Program-made: the position numbers and the translations under genes
Assembly: GCF_004770155.1 (NCBI RefSeq)
Contig: NZ_RQFA01000080.1
Coordinates: 248,001-312,000, forward strand
Origin: Leptospira gomenensis
GTDB taxonomy: Bacteria; Spirochaetota; Leptospiria; Leptospirales; Leptospiraceae
Length of the DNA: 64,000 nt
Direction of reading: 5' to 3'
Part shown: positions 29,033 through 41,384 of the stretch, one piece after another
How positions within the stretch are numbered: position 1 is the stretch's first letter
Layout: the number at the start of each line of letters is the position of its first letter
Notes under the pieces: model-generated
The model's input: the letters and a program-made list of their open reading frames with translations, nothing else
Databases searched by the model: none
What the model was told of the DNA's origin: nothing

Positions 29033-30415
29033 ATGAATATAGAAGTAGAGAACATAGAACGTTTTGAAGAACTTCTCGGAAGGTATCTATTCAAAGAATT
29101 GAATACCTCGGAAAAGAAGGAACTTATGGACTTTGTCTTTAAAAACGATAAAGCCCGCTCCCTCTATTTATCCACGACTCGTTTTCATTCTTCGTTAGAA
29201 TTCGTTCTCACTCCTTCCGACGACGTAGTGAATTCTCCGGTAAAAAAAAATGACTCGGAAAAAGTCGTAACTTTTAAAAACACCAGTAAGTCTTCCTCTT
29301 TCCGGATCGTTTCGGCTTTGGCCGCCGCGGCGATTTTGTTGATCACGGGTTTGCTGTTTTGGCTTGATTATCGTTCTAAATCGGAATCCGTTTTGGACCA
29401 AGCCTTCCTCAATTCTTACGGTGATTGTAAAATCGACGGAGCTCCCGTTTCAACGGGTGCGAGCGTTCTCGATAAGAAGTTGAATTCGGGAAGTTTTTCC
29501 GTTTGTGAATTTCAATTCGAAGGAAGCAAAAGCGTTTCCGTCCGCGTTTTACCGGACTCACAGGTTTCCCTATCGGGTACGCGAAAGAATTCCGCGATCA
29601 ACGTGAAACAAGGATCGGTGTTGATCGATTCGATTTCGAAGGAATCGAAAGACCCCGAGGAAGTCGGCGTATTTTCCGTTTTATCTCCGGACGTAAAGGC
29701 TCGTCTTTTGGGAACCAAGATTCAATATTCGAGAATCGTCAGCGAATCGTATTCCCAATTGGATTTGGAGATTTTGGAAGGTTCCGTAGAAATGGAAACG
29801 GGTCCGTATGTGGCTTTCGAAAAGATCGCAAATTCTCTCACAAACGAGGAACGCGCGGTTTTTCAATTGGAATTTCCTGCCTTATTCAAAAGTAGTAAAG
29901 TGGTTATGAATCACGGACAAGCCCTCTCTTGGAAGGGAATTTCTGAGGCAGGCCTTTCCAAAATCGAATCTTTGGGCAAGGTCATTTTAGAGGCGAAATC
30001 GAAAGGAATCGCCTTACATGAGGATTTTTTTTCCTCCCTAGCACCCGATTTAAAAACGATCAAGGAAGAACGTAACTTTTCGATCGAAAAGGATCTTGAT
30101 AAAAAAATAAGGAATTTATTACCTACAGAAGAGAAGGAACTCGAAGAGAAATTCAAGTCGATGGTTCGTTTTCCTCCTTCGGATTTAAAGGAAGTGGAAA
30201 AACTGAAATCCTTGGTTTCAAAACTCGATAATACTCCGTTGATTGAAATTTTGAAGGATAGAAATCAACCGGATATGGAACGCGTGATCTATTTTAAGGA
30301 CGGTTCCAAGGTGAAAGGTTTTGTTTATCAGCACGAAAATTTCTATATCCTTTTAAAAGCGGACGGAAATCTTTTATTTCCTGTGGAAGCGGTAGATTCC
30401 ATAGAATTCGAATAG
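29033..30415 (+). CDS. Membrane FecR-family protein (sigma regulator candidate)
   Basis: A 460-residue protein with a cytosolic N-terminus, one membrane helix at residues 91-111 and an external FecR-type region (about 130-255). The short N-terminal part with LLGRYLFKELNTSEKKELM resembles the cytosolic anti-sigma segment of FecR-like proteins. It follows the ECF sigma gene by eight bases, so it is probably the regulator of that sigma factor. The last 45 residues, VIYFKDGSKVKGFVYQ then LLFPVEAVDSIEF, form a beta motif that recurs in the product of the next gene. The signal it senses is unknown. Confidence 0.8.
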   Translation: MNIEVENIERFEELLGRYLFKELNTSEKKELMDFVFKNDKARSLYLSTTRFHSSLEFVLTPSDDVVNSPVKKNDSEKVVTFKNTSKSSSFRIVSALAAAAILLITGLLFWLDYRSKSESVLDQAFLNSYGDCKIDGAPVSTGASVLDKKLNSGSFSVCEFQFEGSKSVSVRVLPDSQVSLSGTRKNSAINVKQGSVLIDSISKESKDPEEVGVFSVLSPDVKARLLGTKIQYSRIVSESYSQLDLEILEGSVEMETGPYVAFEKIANSLTNEERAVFQLEFPALFKSSKVVMNHGQALSWKGISEAGLSKIESLGKVILEAKSKGIALHEDFFSSLAPDLKTIKEERNFSIEKDLDKKIRNLLPTEEKELEEKFKSMVRFPPSDLKEVEKLKSLVSKLDNTPLIEILKDRNQPDMERVIYFKDGSKVKGFVYQHENFYILLKADGNLLFPVEAVDSIEFE

Positions 30416-30499
30416 TTTAGAATTTTACGGTCTGCGCGTGCGTGCGGCGGCCTGCGGGCTTTTTCACCGAGTTTCCCATTCGAATGAGTCCTATTGAAA

Positions 30500-31363
30500 A
30501 TGAAACCAACATCTCTTTTTTTCAGGGTTTTTAAATCGCACATACTCGATCGCGGTTCCGTTTCGTTTTTTAGAACCTTGTTTTTGGCGTTTTCGATTTG
30601 CGGATTTTCCGGATTAAAAGCCGATACGGTAATTCTCCGTTCCGGAACGGAATACAAAAACGTTAAGACGATTCTCGGAAAATCCAGCGTTAAAATAGAT
30701 ACGGAATCCGGCTCTTCGTTTCAAGTTCCTATTTCTTCGATCAAGTCGATCAAATCCCAGCCCGTGAAATGGAGCGCTTCTCCCTCCAACGCCGTGAGCG
30801 CATCGGAAACGGAGACGAATCCCGAACCCTTAAAAAATTCCGAGCTAATGAGGCTCACTTTTCTGGGAGCGCTTCCGAGTTTGATCCCGGGTTGGTCCAA
30901 TCTTTATATAAACGGACATCCGCTTCTCGGTTCCCTTTTTTCGATCGCGGAAATTTATCTCGTCAGTCTCGTGAGCGTTTACGCGAAACCGACGGTGACT
31001 TTCTACGAAGAATCCGGAAATATAGCTTTAGCATATTATAATTTATTTCCAAACGGCCTTTCACAAAATCCTTCCTTTGCGGCCATACTTGTGGTGGAAC
31101 AGCAGGCTTCTTTGGTTAAGGATCCGATGAGCGGCGGTTATACGACTCACTCAAAACTTCAGGAAAGTAGGGAAAGGGCGATCAGCGGTTTGATCGGAGT
31201 TTTGTTTTTGGATTTTTCGCTCACGCAGATTCTTTCCTATTCCTCGAAAACCAAGCCGCAGACGGCGAAAGAGAGCGGGGATTTCGATATTCGTTTCGGA
31301 GGAGGTAAGTCCAGGACGGACGGAGAACTCGAATCTAAATTTTCTTTGAATTTCTATTTTTAA
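30500..31363 (+). CDS. Secreted or membrane protein with a motif shared with the upstream FecR protein
   Basis: About 287 residues. A TTG at 30494 is two codons earlier, but the ATG at 30500 is preferred. A long hydrophobic leader with FLAFSICGFSGLKA suggests a signal peptide. The mature N-terminus, VILRSGTEYKNVKTILG and then FQVPISSIKSI, matches the C-terminal motif of the FecR protein. The middle has hydrophobic stretches (PSLIPGWSNLYINGHPLLGSLF and IGVLFLDFSLTQIL) that may be membrane helices, around a tract rich in Gly and Tyr. No family is recognised. Co-transcription with the sigma and FecR genes suggests that it is a product or partner of that system (inference). Confidence 0.65.
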   Translation: MKPTSLFFRVFKSHILDRGSVSFFRTLFLAFSICGFSGLKADTVILRSGTEYKNVKTILGKSSVKIDTESGSSFQVPISSIKSIKSQPVKWSASPSNAVSASETETNPEPLKNSELMRLTFLGALPSLIPGWSNLYINGHPLLGSLFSIAEIYLVSLVSVYAKPTVTFYEESGNIALAYYNLFPNGLSQNPSFAAILVVEQQASLVKDPMSGGYTTHSKLQESRERAISGLIGVLFLDFSLTQILSYSSKTKPQTAKESGDFDIRFGGGKSRTDGELESKFSLNFYF

Positions 31364-31384
31364 AACCCGCTTTTGCAAGCGGGT
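31362..31384 (-). terminator. Hairpin terminator for the small membrane protein gene
   Basis: The stem ACCCGCTT / AAGCGGGT with a four-base loop is followed, on the reverse strand, by TTTT. It lies just after the stop of the gene at 31406-31627 and also overlaps the stop of the convergent plus-strand gene, so it may serve both. Confidence 0.55.
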
Positions 31385-31405
31385 GGAATCTTGTTCGATT
31401 TACAA

Positions 31406-31627
31406 TTAGGCTTCTACGGAACTTCTTCCCAATTTGCCGAGGAAATAGAGGATAACGCCGCCTACGATCAAACCGCCGCGGATTGCCCATCCGGTGGAAA
31501 CTCCCCAGTTGTCCACCCACATAAGAATTTTCAGATTGTAATTAAAGAAACTAAGAGCCGAAGAAACGATTCCCGCAAAGGACAGAAACGCCCCGAACGA
31601 AGAAATCTTATCTTTTATTTGATCCAT
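31406..31627 (-). CDS. Small membrane protein
   Basis: A 73-residue protein with two membrane helices. I choose the ATG at 31627 because GAGAGGTG lies nine bases upstream; a GTG at 31639 would add four residues and cover that site. The helices are about residues 10-28 (FGAFLSFAGIVSSALSFF) and 48-65 (RGGLIVGGVILYFLG). No known family is recognised. It converges on the sigma-linked gene and is divergent from tmRNA. Confidence 0.65.
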   Translation of the reverse strand: MDQIKDKISSFGAFLSFAGIVSSALSFFNYNLKILMWVDNWGVSTGWAIRGGLIVGGVILYFLGKLGRSSVEA

Positions 31628-31856
31628 AGAGTAAAGCACCTCTCGCGCTGAATTATTACCAAGTTAACAGCCGAATTTTTTTTTTTTTCGTCCTTTTCGA
31701 GTTCTCTGCAGATTTGATACGAAAAATCGAGTTTCGTTTGTTGCAGATGTTTCAACTTTTACGAGATTCCGCGGAGCTAACGTCGGAAATCTTCCGAATT
31801 TAAAAAACTTGCAGAAAACGGTTTTTCGCAAAACTTTGACAGTCTAATCCACAACA

Positions 31857-32204
<348 letters not shown>

Positions 32205-32460
32205 GGATTGTTTTACTGTTCCATGTACGGTCCGAAGGTTTTTTAAAAAAGATTCCTTTTTTCTGAATCTTCTCCAATCAGGAATTTATATTCAAACCGA
32301 TCCGATCTTTCCCAAGTCAGAAATTATAAAAAGTAAGTGTTTTTGTAAAAGAAGGACGCATGCGTTTTTTCGTAATTCGTTGAATCGCTTTCGCAAAAGG
32401 AAAGATCGGTTTTCGATTCCCCTTTGAACCGGAATCTTTTCAAAAACAGAGGAACTTATC

Positions 32461-33117
32461 TTGGAAACTAAGATCGCGCTTTATTCGGACGTAGTTTGTC
32501 CTTGGTGTTATATCGGTAAAAAAAGAATGGAAGACGCGATTTTCCTTTGGAAACAATCGCATCCAGAAGACGAGATTCACGTCGAATGGAGAGCGTTTCA
32601 ACTCAATCCGGATCTTCCGCCCGAAGGCGAGGATCGTGAACTCCATATGAGCCGTAAATTCGGTTCCTCGGATCGTATCAAACCCATGGTTCAACGTGTG
32701 GCGGATATCGCCGAGGCGGAGGGATTGCCCTTTGCGACCGAACAAAAAGGTCGCCAGCCGAATACGTTTCTTCTTCACGCCTTGATCCGTAAGGCGGAGG
32801 AAAAAGGAAAGGCTTTCGAACTCGCGGATATATTCTTCAGGAATTTTTTTGCGCAACACAAGGATCTTACCGACGCGGACGTGATTCGGGAAAGTTTAAA
32901 AGAAGCGGGGCTTGATCCGGAGGTTCTGGAACGGGTAAAAAACGATCGGGAATTATTGGACGAGATCCGAGAAACGGAGTTTCAGGGTAAGAGATCGGGA
33001 GTTTCCGGGGTTCCCTTTTTCGTCTTTAACGAAAAATACGCCGTTTCCGGAGCGCAGGAATCCGCGCTCTTTTTACAAGTGTTCGATCGTTTGAAAACCG
33101 AAAGCCTTACGGTTTAG
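32461..33117 (+). CDS. DsbA-family oxidoreductase, FrnE type
   Basis: A 218-residue thioredoxin-fold protein. The active-site box CPWC is at residues 13-16 (SDVVCPWCYIGKKRM), and the late part has SGVSGVPFFVFNEKYAVSGAQ, the family's cis-Pro end. The start is a TTG with an AGAGGAAC site seven bases before it. No signal peptide is present, so it is cytosolic, as in FrnE-like proteins. The substrate is unknown. Its stop lies 14 bases from the stop of the convergent cyclase gene. Confidence 0.88.
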   Translation: METKIALYSDVVCPWCYIGKKRMEDAIFLWKQSHPEDEIHVEWRAFQLNPDLPPEGEDRELHMSRKFGSSDRIKPMVQRVADIAEAEGLPFATEQKGRQPNTFLLHALIRKAEEKGKAFELADIFFRNFFAQHKDLTDADVIRESLKEAGLDPEVLERVKNDRELLDEIRETEFQGKRSGVSGVPFFVFNEKYAVSGAQESALFLQVFDRLKTESLTV

Positions 33118-33131
33118 AATATTATACTTTT

Positions 33132-35030
33132 CTAATCTTTTGGTGAAATCACCGGTTTGTATACCGATTGTTCTTCCTCGGACCAGGGAAGTTTAAACGG
33201 AAGTTTTCGAACCTTCGTTTCCGATTCTTTTAGGTATTTCCGGATTTCCTCGTCCCTAAAAATGACTTCCGAAAATACGATTTCTCCCGCGTCGGCGATC
33301 GCCTGAAGTTTAGAGGCGTAGTTGACCGTGTTTCCAAAGTAATCGATATTACTGTTGAGATTTACGGCGAGGCAAGGTCCCGAATGTAGGCTGATTCTGA
33401 TTTGGATCCTATTCTGCGGGGTTATTCGGAAAATTTTCTGCAATTCGATCGATGCCCGTAACGAATCCAGAGGACTTGCGAACGCCGCCATAACCGCGTC
33501 TCCGATCGTTTTCACTACCGCACCTCTGTGTTCCTTTACGACGCGGAATACTTGCACGAAATGATCGCGCACTTCCTTAAACGCTCCCGTGTCCCCTTCG
33601 GAAATATAGAATCTCGTGGATCCTACGATATCCGTAAATAGAATCGTCTGAACTCCTATGTCCAATTGCAGATCGGAAGCGACCGCCTGCTCCGTGAATA
33701 AGTCCCTGAAATCCTGAAAGTTGAACAAGTCCGCCGGACGGAGACTGTAATAATCCTCTTTCTTCTCTTCGATAATGAACGTCCTCGGAGAAGTCGCAGT
33801 GTTCAGAATTCGAATCGTAGGACGAGGTTGTGCCGACAGTTCCTCTTCGTTTTGTTCCGCGGTCCATCGGACGGTTTCCGGTGCGGAAGGTTTTAACTGA
33901 AGAAGGCTGTATTTTTTTTCTCCTCCCACACGAAGTCTAAAGATCCCTTCGTTTAACAATAAATCCGTATCGTATTCTACGCCCGGAGGCACCGTTTTTT
34001 GAAACCGTATATGAGCTTTGGTCGCTGGTTCCGCGGCGCAGAAATATCTTTTTTGTACTTCGCGGATGGACGGATGAACGTGGAACGTGATTTCGATCGA
34101 ATTGAGTTTCGTGGATTCGAAATCGATTCCGCATACGTCGCAAGAATCCTGGGAGGGAACTTCTCCTAAATTGCTCAATTCGGAGCGCACTCCTCTACAA
34201 TGAGGACAAATGACGTCCCAGGATAAAGTGAATAATCCGGAACGACATCCGTGCAAAAAAAGGAAAAGAAGCTCCTCCAGAGGAACCTTCCAATCGTATG
34301 ATATTTTTTTAATACGAATTCTATAAAGTTCGTTTTCGTCCTCGGATAATACGTAGTCTATCACACGATCCACGAGTTTTTGATCGATTCCAACGCCGAT
34401 AAGGCCGGATCGGATTTGTTTGACTTTGACGTTTTCCGAGACGGCTACGTTTTCTTTCAGTATTCGATTGGAGGCGAGTAACGTTTCGTTTTCTTTACGA
34501 GTCCGTATGTCATCCAAAAGTCCGCTTAGTCCCTTTTGATACTCTAAATACAACTGTTTCATTCCGTAGGGAAGAATCAATTTTCCTAATATTCCCCGCG
34601 GAATCCATCCGAAATATACCGTGAGTTTCGTTTTGTTTTCGGGGAGTTTGTCCAAAAGATATCTCGTCCGCACGTATTTCGCGAGGCCTTTGTTATAGAT
34701 TCTCGCGTTGTTTAATCCTTTGCAGTATTCCCATTCCCAGGGAACCTCTTCCCATTCCATTTTGATTCCGGCGTTCCGTGAAGAACCGAAAAGTTTTCCT
34801 TCCTTTTCCACGTATTTCATTTCGGGAATTCCGATTCTTTTGTTAAACGAAGACGTGTCGATCAACCAAGGCCAAAGCGATTCGACGTCCACGTCCAATT
34901 CGAATTCCCAGAGAGTGTCGATCGAAGGATCCGATTCGATCCATTTCGGATCCCACGGGAATCGGTTTAGGAATTCGGAGAGATCTAAAATTTCGGTTGT
35001 CTTGATCTTATTAGAAACGGTTTCGACCAT
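33132..35030 (-). CDS. Class III adenylate/guanylate cyclase with N-terminal START-like and DUF5939 domains
   Basis: A 632-residue protein. The N-terminal part, about residues 20-185, resembles a START/polyketide-cyclase fold. The centre holds a zinc-ribbon pair (CPHC and CDVC) and a DUF5939-like beta region. The C-terminal catalytic domain starts near residue 457 with [10 protein letters not shown] (first metal Asp), then [11 protein letters not shown] (second metal Asp; the Lys suits adenine), then [19 protein letters not shown] near the end. The Arg that usually stabilises the transition state in N-x-A-A-R-L is Lys here, which may lower activity. It is convergent with the FrnE-like gene. 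Confidence 0.88.
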   Translation of the reverse strand: MVETVSNKIKTTEILDLSEFLNRFPWDPKWIESDPSIDTLWEFELDVDVESLWPWLIDTSSFNKRIGIPEMKYVEKEGKLFGSSRNAGIKMEWEEVPWEWEYCKGLNNARIYNKGLAKYVRTRYLLDKLPENKTKLTVYFGWIPRGILGKLILPYGMKQLYLEYQKGLSGLLDDIRTRKENETLLASNRILKENVAVSENVKVKQIRSGLIGVGIDQKLVDRVIDYVLSEDENELYRIRIKKISYDWKVPLEELLFLFLHGCRSGLFTLSWDVICPHCRGVRSELSNLGEVPSQDSCDVCGIDFESTKLNSIEITFHVHPSIREVQKRYFCAAEPATKAHIRFQKTVPPGVEYDTDLLLNEGIFRLRVGGEKKYSLLQLKPSAPETVRWTAEQNEEELSAQPRPTIRILNTATSPRTFIIEEKKEDYYSLRPADLFNFQDFRDLFTEQAVASDLQLDIGVQTILFTDIVGSTRFYISEGDTGAFKEVRDHFVQVFRVVKEHRGAVVKTIGDAVMAAFASPLDSLRASIELQKIFRITPQNRIQIRISLHSGPCLAVNLNSNIDYFGNTVNYASKLQAIADAGEIVFSEVIFRDEEIRKYLKESETKVRKLPFKLPWSEEEQSVYKPVISPKD

Positions 35031-35229
35031 CTGTTTGCTCGGTGTCCTCGCGATATTTTGAACGGATTTGTTTCGATCGTAAATTCGACGTAAGGTTTCT
35101 TTCCGTGGCTGAGATTTTTAGGAATCGTAAAAAAAATACAAGAGGATTCCGTTGTTCGATTCCGTAAAATTTCCCTTTTCACTTAGATTCTGGTTTCTGC
35201 TTCGAGGTTCGTAGGAAATTTGGTACGAT

Positions 35230-36489
<1,260 letters not shown>

Positions 36490-36578
36490 AAAGGTTTCAT
36501 CCCGTCATTCGCATTAAAAGATTGGACACATAAAAAGGATCATTTTGCCGGACGCGTTGCGTTATCCGAATTATAAAT

Positions 36579-38915
36579 ATGGAAAGTACCGAACAGGACA
36601 TAAACTTCGAAGAACTCGCCGGAGCCAAGCCGGTGGAAATACAATCCTTAATGCCGGATTATATCTTCTTAAACGAAGGTGCGGTCGGTCTTTCCTCTAC
36701 GGCTCGATGTATTCTCGATGAACTTCGCGACTGGCATAAAAAAACGGAAAAACACGGATCGAAGAGCATTCATCCTTCGTATCTTTTGACGTTAGACAAG
36801 CTCGGCGAACTTCTTAACAAATACAGGAATTTAAGCGAGCAAGCCAAATCCCCTCAGAGTGTGGATCTCGCATTACGTCAGTTAGTTGATTACGATAAGC
36901 GCGGAAAGAATAAATCCGCATATATCTATCCGTTTCTCGTCCGTAACGGAGCCAAGGTTTTGGCGAAAGTCGCGATTGCCGCTCCTCAAAAAGAGGCGAA
37001 AACGGACGTAACTCCGTATCGGGTCGCCTGTTTCGAATTTTCGGAAGAAATGATCGATCTCGTTTTGCAGAACCGCGCCAAAAAACCGAAACTTCCGGAC
37101 GAGGACAACCCGGGTGCGTTTTTACTTCATAAGAACAAAGCGGGTAAAAACTGGCTGTTTCCCAAACTCGCGTCCATCGAAGCGGAGTTTTCCACTCTTT
37201 TAAAAAGAGGGTTTCAGCCGTACGGTTATATTCCGATGACCGACTTTTTACGCGATTTCGTAACGTATTCCCTCAAGAAGAATTTCGTTATGAAAATCCT
37301 TCCGGATTATCATATCATCCTGGACGATCTCCAGCTCAATCCTGATGGTTCGTACGTAAATCAGCCGGAAGTAGTAGCGCATTATCGTTGTCAGGCGGAT
37401 GCGTTGGAAAAGTTTGCGATTCCCTATCTTAAGGAATTGAGCGAACGGGCGGGTTATTCCCTTTTTAGAAACAGGATTGCCGAATTCGAACAAACCCATG
37501 TGCAGATGGTCGAGCCCGGGAGAAAACAAAACAAGGAAAAAGTGAAAGCCCTGATTTCTCTGATCAACGATTATCCGTTCGATCGGGAACCGGACGAACT
37601 CGGAAAAAAAATTTCCGAAACGTGCCGAGGTTCGATCCAAGTTCTTTCAAGATTGATGGAAGAGATGGACAAACTCTCCCAAAGAAAAGAGGAAAGCGTA
37701 TTCAAATCCTTGAAAGCGAGAATCCTTCAGCAGATCACTGATAACACTCTGCAAGAACAGACCTTATATAAATTCTCTCCGGAACAAAAATTGAAATCCT
37801 CCGGACTTTTAGACGAAACGCGTTATCCGGCATTGATAGAGGAATTAAAGAGGGATATTACCGCTCAGTTCGGAATGAAAGAAGTCGAACGAGCGGATCA
37901 AAAGACGGACATCTATGCGGTGGATCACGGTTATATGGCTGCGGTTCTGCATAAACTCAACAGTCTCGCGGTCAACAATCCGGCGTATCAAAAGGATCTT
38001 CAGATCGCCAAAGAGATCAACGCGAGTTTAAGTAATCCGAAACATCCCGGCTTGAATGCGAAACTTAAGGCGGAGAACATCGTGAAACTCCAGCAAGGCA
38101 TCCAAACGATGGAGCAGATTGAAAACGAGCGTAAACGATCGCGGGAGTTCGCGAAAAAATTCAATCTTCCTATGGGAATGTTGGGCTTTGTCGCGAGTAT
38201 GATTTTATTTCTGATCGCGTCCGTTTATTTTAGAACCACGGGAATTCTCTTCGTCGGAATTCCGGTGAGCATCTTCTTCGGTTTAATGCTCGCGTTCTAC
38301 TTTCGGGAGAGGGAAAAAACGGATATTTTTGCGTCCGGAGGAAACTCTTCTTCCTTGGGTTCCGGTTTTAAGGGAGAATACGGAGCGACGACTTCTTCTT
38401 CCGAGGATTATTATTCCGGCGACGATTCGGACGAGGAACATTCGTATTCGAAAGGTGAAACTCCCAAGGAGAAGAAAGTAAGTCTTATCGCAAAAGGCGC
38501 GGAAAGATTCGTGTTTCCGAGTCGTTTTACCAAGATCACCGATAAAATTCACGATTCTCGTTCCCTACGGAAGAAGATATTCGAAAACCTGGACAATATC
38601 AGAAATAGCGTCGCGCATCTAAAAAGCGAAAAGGACGACGATAAGGTGGCGTCCACGATCGAGTATGCTTTGTTGCAGAATTCCGCTACGATTCTGATCC
38701 CTGACGATATCGTTCCACAAGGAATGCCCGGCTCCATCATTCTCAGTCATACCGATCTCAAGGCTCCGCTGATTAGGGATCAAATTTCCGAGTTCCTTAG
38801 AAACGAAGCACAGAAGAAAAAATACGATAAGAAACTCGTAAAGTATTACACATTTCTAATAAATACCATCGAAGTTGAATATTATAAATATCTGCCTAGT
38901 CGTAAAAAGAGATAA
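36579..38915 (+). CDS. Unknown 778-residue membrane protein
   Basis: I do not recognise this family. Residues 1-525 are soluble-looking and mostly helical, with many charged residues. Two hydrophobic helices follow at about 532-553 and 557-577 ([19 protein letters not shown] and [20 protein letters not shown]). After them comes an acidic, Ser-rich linker ([19 protein letters not shown]), then a positively charged C-terminal domain of about 150 residues, with [22 protein letters not shown] as its end. This suggests a large cytosolic N-terminus, a membrane hairpin and a cytosolic C-terminus. It lies 89 bases after avtA and ahead of the FG-GAP lipoprotein. Its role is open. Confidence 0.75.
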   Translation: MESTEQDINFEELAGAKPVEIQSLMPDYIFLNEGAVGLSSTARCILDELRDWHKKTEKHGSKSIHPSYLLTLDKLGELLNKYRNLSEQAKSPQSVDLALRQLVDYDKRGKNKSAYIYPFLVRNGAKVLAKVAIAAPQKEAKTDVTPYRVACFEFSEEMIDLVLQNRAKKPKLPDEDNPGAFLLHKNKAGKNWLFPKLASIEAEFSTLLKRGFQPYGYIPMTDFLRDFVTYSLKKNFVMKILPDYHIILDDLQLNPDGSYVNQPEVVAHYRCQADALEKFAIPYLKELSERAGYSLFRNRIAEFEQTHVQMVEPGRKQNKEKVKALISLINDYPFDREPDELGKKISETCRGSIQVLSRLMEEMDKLSQRKEESVFKSLKARILQQITDNTLQEQTLYKFSPEQKLKSSGLLDETRYPALIEELKRDITAQFGMKEVERADQKTDIYAVDHGYMAAVLHKLNSLAVNNPAYQKDLQIAKEINASLSNPKHPGLNAKLKAENIVKLQQGIQTMEQIENERKRSREFAKKFNLPMGMLGFVASMILFLIASVYFRTTGILFVGIPVSIFFGLMLAFYFREREKTDIFASGGNSSSLGSGFKGEYGATTSSSEDYYSGDDSDEEHSYSKGETPKEKKVSLIAKGAERFVFPSRFTKITDKIHDSRSLRKKIFENLDNIRNSVAHLKSEKDDDKVASTIEYALLQNSATILIPDDIVPQGMPGSIILSHTDLKAPLIRDQISEFLRNEAQKKKYDKKLVKYYTFLINTIEVEYYKYLPSRKKR

Positions 38916-39009
38916 CACTTCGGTTTAACGGATTTTTTGTCTTCGTATCTACGATTTTTCCTTGAAAAACGGACCGAACATCGGATCTTCAAATCCGTAG
39001 ACGAAAGTT

Positions 39010-40821
39010 ATGCGAAAGCGATACTATAAAATCCTTTTTCTTCTCGTTTTATCCTTCGGATGTTTTCGTATTCCCAGTTATAATCCGGGGGATCTCAGTT
39101 CCGGGCCGTATTATGAAACCGTAATCTTACAATGTCTTCTGGGACAAAACGAAGGTTGTTTTCCTTTCGGTCCGACCGTTCGAAACGTCCGTAATCTCGG
39201 TACGATCCGTTCCGGATTCTTGATAGGAACCGTTTTTTCGGATCAGGAAGTTCAAATTTCCCTGGACGAAGGGCCGTTTCAAAAGGCTTCCGTTGCGGGC
39301 GGGCGTTGGTCCTTCGCCTTACCTACGGGCTCCTCAGCCTGGAAATATCATTCGTTGCATTCGGTCGGAGTTCGTACCTCGTCTTCCGGGACGAATACCA
39401 TTCTCGTCCGAAAAGGAAACAACGAGGACGTAAACGGGGACGGTTATCCCGATCTTTTGGTCGGAGCCAATCAATTCGGAGGAAGCGCAAACGGTAAGAC
39501 CTATTTGTTTTACGGAGGCGAACAAGGCGTCGTTTCCCAATCCGCAGCGTCGTCAAACGCGGGTTTGGTGGGACTAGCTCCGGGTGATCAGGCCGGTTGG
39601 TCTTTGGCCTTGGGCGATTTTAACGGAGACGGTTACGCGGATGCGGCTGTGGGAGCACCCACATCACCTTCGGTTTACATTTATCATTCCGCGGGAACTG
39701 GCGGGATTTCGAGTTCGGATTCTCCCGCGAGAATTTTGTCGGGAGTTTCTTCCAGTTTTTTCGGAGGCGCACTCGGGGCAGGCGATGTGAACGGGGACGG
39801 TTACGAGGATTTATTCGTCGGGGCATACGGCGAAAACGCATCGCAGGGAGCCGTTTATATTTTTCATTCCAGCGGGTCTTCGGGAATCGTAGCGAGCGGA
39901 TCTGTTACGGCAAGTGCTACGTTGGTCGGAGAATCGACCAACGATCGTTTTGGAATCTCGCTTTCCGTCGGTGATACGAATTGGGATCAATACGCGGACG
40001 TATTGGTCGGAGCGGACGGAATTTCCAAGGCCTATATTTTTCATTCTTCGGGAATTAGCGGAATTCCCTCCAACTCCGCTCCGTTTGCGGACACGCTTCT
40101 TTACGGACCGACCGCAACTCAGTTCGGTGTTTCCGTCGCTTTGGGCGATGTTACGGGAGACGGATTCGATGACGCTTCGATTGGCGCGAAAGCGTTTTCC
40201 TCCAGTACGGGGAGGGTGTTTTTCTTTCATTCCGCGGGTGGGGTAGGCGTTGCGAATCAGGATTTCAGCGCCTCCGGAGTCGCCAATTCTACCATTACCG
40301 GTTCTATTTCGGGCGGTCTTTTGGGAAGTTCGGTTTCTTTGGGAGATGTAAACGGGGACGGTTTTTCGGATGTATTGATCGGGGCCCCCTTGACCTCGAC
40401 GGGAAACGGTTTTGTTACCCTTTCTTTGGGAGCTTCCGGAGTTCCGACCTTGGATTTATCCTCTTCGACGGCGAATTCGATTTTGATCGGCGAAACCGCC
40501 AGCGACCAGTTCGGAACATTTGTCTCTCACGGAGATCCAAACGGAGACGGATTTGAGGACGTCTTTGTCGGTGCCTACGGTTATCCGGCCGCAGCCAATC
40601 AGGGAAAATTGTACGGATTTTCCGGAGGACCGACGGGGATTTCCAGTTCCCCGGCTTCTGCGGCCCCGATGATTCTAACGGGAGAATCCGGTACGTCCCA
40701 ATTCGGCTATTCTACCGCGTTTCAAAACGATCCTTTGCGGGGGTACGAATCTTGGAAACGTTTCGATCTACTTTCGAATTTTACAGGATCCGTTTCGAAC
40801 TTTTTCTTAATTTTAAATTGA
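39010..40821 (+). CDS. FG-GAP repeat (integrin-type beta-propeller) lipoprotein
   Basis: A 603-residue surface lipoprotein. The signal ends in LSFGC, with the lipidated Cys near residue 18. From residue 135 it has seven FG-GAP-type units, each built on D-x-N-G-D-G-x-x-D-x-x-V/I-G-A, for example DVNGDGYPDLLVGA, DFNGDGYADAAVGA and DPNGDGFEDVFVGA. The fourth, DTNWDQYADVLVGA, has lost the GDG core. Such blades bind calcium and fold as a seven-bladed propeller, as in integrin alpha chains; surface adhesion is a common use (family knowledge) but untested here. Confidence 0.88.
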   Translation: MRKRYYKILFLLVLSFGCFRIPSYNPGDLSSGPYYETVILQCLLGQNEGCFPFGPTVRNVRNLGTIRSGFLIGTVFSDQEVQISLDEGPFQKASVAGGRWSFALPTGSSAWKYHSLHSVGVRTSSSGTNTILVRKGNNEDVNGDGYPDLLVGANQFGGSANGKTYLFYGGEQGVVSQSAASSNAGLVGLAPGDQAGWSLALGDFNGDGYADAAVGAPTSPSVYIYHSAGTGGISSSDSPARILSGVSSSFFGGALGAGDVNGDGYEDLFVGAYGENASQGAVYIFHSSGSSGIVASGSVTASATLVGESTNDRFGISLSVGDTNWDQYADVLVGADGISKAYIFHSSGISGIPSNSAPFADTLLYGPTATQFGVSVALGDVTGDGFDDASIGAKAFSSSTGRVFFFHSAGGVGVANQDFSASGVANSTITGSISGGLLGSSVSLGDVNGDGFSDVLIGAPLTSTGNGFVTLSLGASGVPTLDLSSSTANSILIGETASDQFGTFVSHGDPNGDGFEDVFVGAYGYPAAANQGKLYGFSGGPTGISSSPASAAPMILTGESGTSQFGYSTAFQNDPLRGYESWKRFDLLSNFTGSVSNFFLILN

Positions 40822-40849
40822 CGTCAGAAATCGGTACGCGAATCTGACC

Positions 40850-40977
<128 letters not shown>

Positions 40978-41086
40978 CTTATTTTAGGACAGAAAATCGG
41001 TTCTGACGGTTTTCCTCCGGTCGTTCGGGCCTTCCCAGGGTCTCCCTGAAACTTTCTCAAGAATAGAAAAACCCGATTTCGACAAA

Positions 41087-41109
41087 TTCACATTCATCTG
41101 GAATGTGAA
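41087..41109. promoter_or_regulatory. Nine-base inverted repeat between 5S rRNA and rpmH
   Basis: TTCACATTC and GAATGTGAA form a perfect nine-base-pair inverted repeat with a five-base spacer. It lies just before TTGACT, a possible -35 element, with no good -10 behind it. An operator or an RNA hairpin are both possible. Confidence 0.4.
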
Positions 41110-41146
41110 ATGGTTGACTTAGACTATTTTCAGAAAGCTCCTGTCA

Positions 41147-41179
41147 GAAAGAGTTTTGAATTCTTTCTTTAGGAAAGAG
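41147..41179 (+). promoter_or_regulatory. Possible alternative hairpins in the rpmH leader
   Basis: GAAAGAG occurs at 41147 and at 41173, with TCTTTC between them at 41162-41167. The middle piece can pair with either flank, so two exclusive small hairpins are possible, about 34 bases before the rpmH start. Confidence 0.3.
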
Positions 41180-41206
41180 TTACGCAATCATTAACGCCAA
41201 TCAGGG

Positions 41207-41374
<168 letters not shown>

Positions 41375-41384
41375 GAATTAAGTC

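Noticed and set aside
31836..31841. TTGACA as the tmRNA promoter -35
   Set aside because: A -10 at normal spacing would fall inside the mature tmRNA, so it cannot serve that gene.
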